DNA of 64,000 nt, taken from the NCBI GenBank assembly GCA_963833505.1, contig CAWHYG010000007.1:1364001-1428000 (forward strand). Direction: 5' to 3'. Shown piece by piece: positions 62,941-64,000 of the stretch. Each line of letters begins with the position of its first letter. Position 1 is the first letter of the stretch. Both the position numbers and the translations under genes were made by a program. The notes under the pieces were generated by a model. The model had not been told where the DNA came from, did no database searches, and saw only the letters and a list, made by a program, of their open reading frames with translations. Source of the stretch: CAWHYG01 sp963833505 (GTDB lineage Bacteria > Eisenbacteria > RBG-16-71-46 > CAIMUX01).

Positions 62941-64000
62941 TTGATCTACTTCGATCATGCCGCCACCGCCGGCATCCGTCCGGATTCGGTCGGCCAGGCG
63001 ATGCTGGAAGCGCTGCGCGAGGCCTCGGCCAATCCCGGTCGGAGCGGACATCGCCTGTCCCTGAAGGCGGCGCGCCTGGTCGAAGACGCCCGCCTCGAGC
63101 TGGCGGGGCTCTTCGGAGCGCCCGATCCATCCCACGTCGTGCTCACCAAGAACGCGACCGAAAGCCTCAACCTGGTTCTCTTCGGGCTGCTCGGCGCCGG
63201 CGACGTCGTCCTCGCGTCCGGCTGGGAGCACAACGCCGTCTTGCGCCCTCTCCGGTATCTGGAAAGCGCGCGGGGCGTGCGCCTCGAGTTCATTCCTGGC
63301 GGAGCCGGGACGCCCGTGGATCTGGACTGGATGGCGTCGAGGCTGGAAGCGGGAAACATCGCTCTCGTGGCGGTCACGGCCGCCTGCAACGTGACCGGCG
63401 AGATCTCTCCGGTCGGCGAGATCGGAGCCCTGTGCCGCCGCCTCGGGGCCTTCTTTCTAATCGACGGAGCGCAGGGCGCCGGGGTGGTCGATCTGGACGT
63501 CGAGCGCGACGCCGTCAGCGCCCTGGCCGTAACGGGCCACAAGTCGCTTTACGGCCCCACCGGAACCGGCGCCCTTTATCTGCGGGATCCGGATCGCGTC
63601 GCCCCGTTGATCTGCGGCGGGACGGGAAGCCGCAGCCAGTCGGAGGAACAACCGGGCTTCCTGCCGGACAAGTTCGAAGCGGGGACGGCCAACGTGCCCG
63701 GACTGGCCGGGCTCGCCGCAGGCGTGCGCCACGTGCGCGCCATCGGGGTGCCCGCGATCCGCGCCCGTCATCAGGAGCTGGCAACGCATCTCCGCGCGCG
63801 GCTCGAGCCCATTCCCGGGCTGCGCCTGCATGCCCCGGCGGACCCGGCGCGATCCACCGCGGTGGCGGCGTTCACCATCGACGGGCTGGATCCAGCGCAG
63901 ATCGCCCGCGAGCTGGATCTGCGGAACATCCTCTGCCGCCCGGGACTCCAGTGCGCCCCGCGCGCGCACCAGACTCTCGGCACCCTGCCGCGGGGAACCG
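62941..64000 (+). CDS. Class V aminotransferase-fold cysteine desulfurase family, 3' end missing
   Basis: PLP enzyme of the SufS/CsdA-like family, at least 353 residues before the window ends, lacking about the last 25. Motifs: IYFDHAATAGIRPDSV at the start, TKNATESLNLVLFGLLG, WEHNAVLRPLRYL, DGAQGAGVVDLDV, cofactor lysine in VTGHKSLYGPTGTGALYL and the catalytic Cys loop RPGLQCAPRAH. It releases sulfur or selenium from (seleno)cysteine; neighbouring YedF and DUF3343 point to selenium supply for SelD. TTG 62941 is the likely start. Confidence 0.87.
   Translation, partial: MIYFDHAATAGIRPDSVGQAMLEALREASANPGRSGHRLSLKAARLVEDARLELAGLFGAPDPSHVVLTKNATESLNLVLFGLLGAGDVVLASGWEHNAVLRPLRYLESARGVRLEFIPGGAGTPVDLDWMASRLEAGNIALVAVTAACNVTGEISPVGEIGALCRRLGAFFLIDGAQGAGVVDLDVERDAVSALAVTGHKSLYGPTGTGALYLRDPDRVAPLICGGTGSRSQSEEQPGFLPDKFEAGTANVPGLAGLAAGVRHVRAIGVPAIRARHQELATHLRARLEPIPGLRLHAPADPARSTAVAAFTIDGLDPAQIARELDLRNILCRPGLQCAPRAHQTLGTLPRGT

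Overview
This is a high-GC bacterial chromosome segment. No rRNA, tRNA, CRISPR array or complete mobile element was seen. It carries two secreted proteins with FlgD-like C-terminal domains, futalosine-type menaquinone genes, an archaeal-type HMG-CoA synthase/thiolase/DUF35 trio and a selenocysteine-containing SelD. Together these suggest an uncultivated high-GC member of the FCB or Eisenbacteria/Latescibacteria kind. That placement is inference. Four genes each carry one single-base frameshift (desaturase, PLP decarboxylase, Cys-rich exported protein, UbiD). Either the sequence has scattered indel errors or these genes are decaying.

Layout. 0.3-2.4 kb: tandem GAPDH paralogues, one with altered phosphate-site residues. 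2.8-6.6 kb: exported protease-like/TPR protein, zinc-ribbon protein, PAP2-like membrane protein, DUF3108 protein. 6.9-8.8 kb: fatty-acid desaturase and RRM protein with terminator. 9.0-14.2 kb: probable methylcrotonyl-CoA carboxylase/leucine catabolism operon (carboxyltransferase, enoyl-CoA hydratase, biotin carboxylase, biotin carrier) whose junctions hold ATGA-linked small ORFs. 14.6-17.2 kb: HMG-CoA synthase, thiolase and DUF35. 17.3-22.9 kb (minus): MoaC with an Arg/Gly-rich repeat extension and acidic tail, MoeA, PLP decarboxylase, Cys-rich exported protein. 23.1-27.6 kb: EndoIII-like glycosylase, thioredoxin/NHL protein, outer-membrane barrel. 27.66-28.7 kb: array of 237-bp structured repeats. 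28.8-37.2 kb: orphan histidine kinase, exported protein, SNF2 ATPase with SWIM partner, metallo-hydrolase. 37.4-41.3 kb: subtilase remnant, CDF transporter, SelD, thioredoxin-fold lipoprotein. 41.6-45.8 kb: cupredoxin, UbiA/UbiX/UbiD. 45.9-53.2 kb: DUF488, Gfo/Idh/MocA oxidoreductase, lipoprotein, RecJ, MqnE, MqnA. 53.3-55.3 kb: anti-sigma, ECF sigma, membrane protein. 55.4-59.7 kb (minus): Rrf2 regulator and sulfate ABC transporter. 60.3-64 kb: MqnC, a secreted-protein remnant, and a selenium/sulfur handling group (YedF-like, DUF3343, cysteine-desulfurase family) running off the end.

Shared themes. Menaquinone genes lie in three separate places (UbiA/X/D, MqnE-MqnA, MqnC). Selenium use joins SelD at 39 kb to the cluster at 62-64 kb. 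Short tandem repeats with periods of 15, 30, 36, about 39, 45 and 237 bp sit inside protein linkers and just upstream of start codons across the window. They look like an active source of linker and leader change in this lineage.
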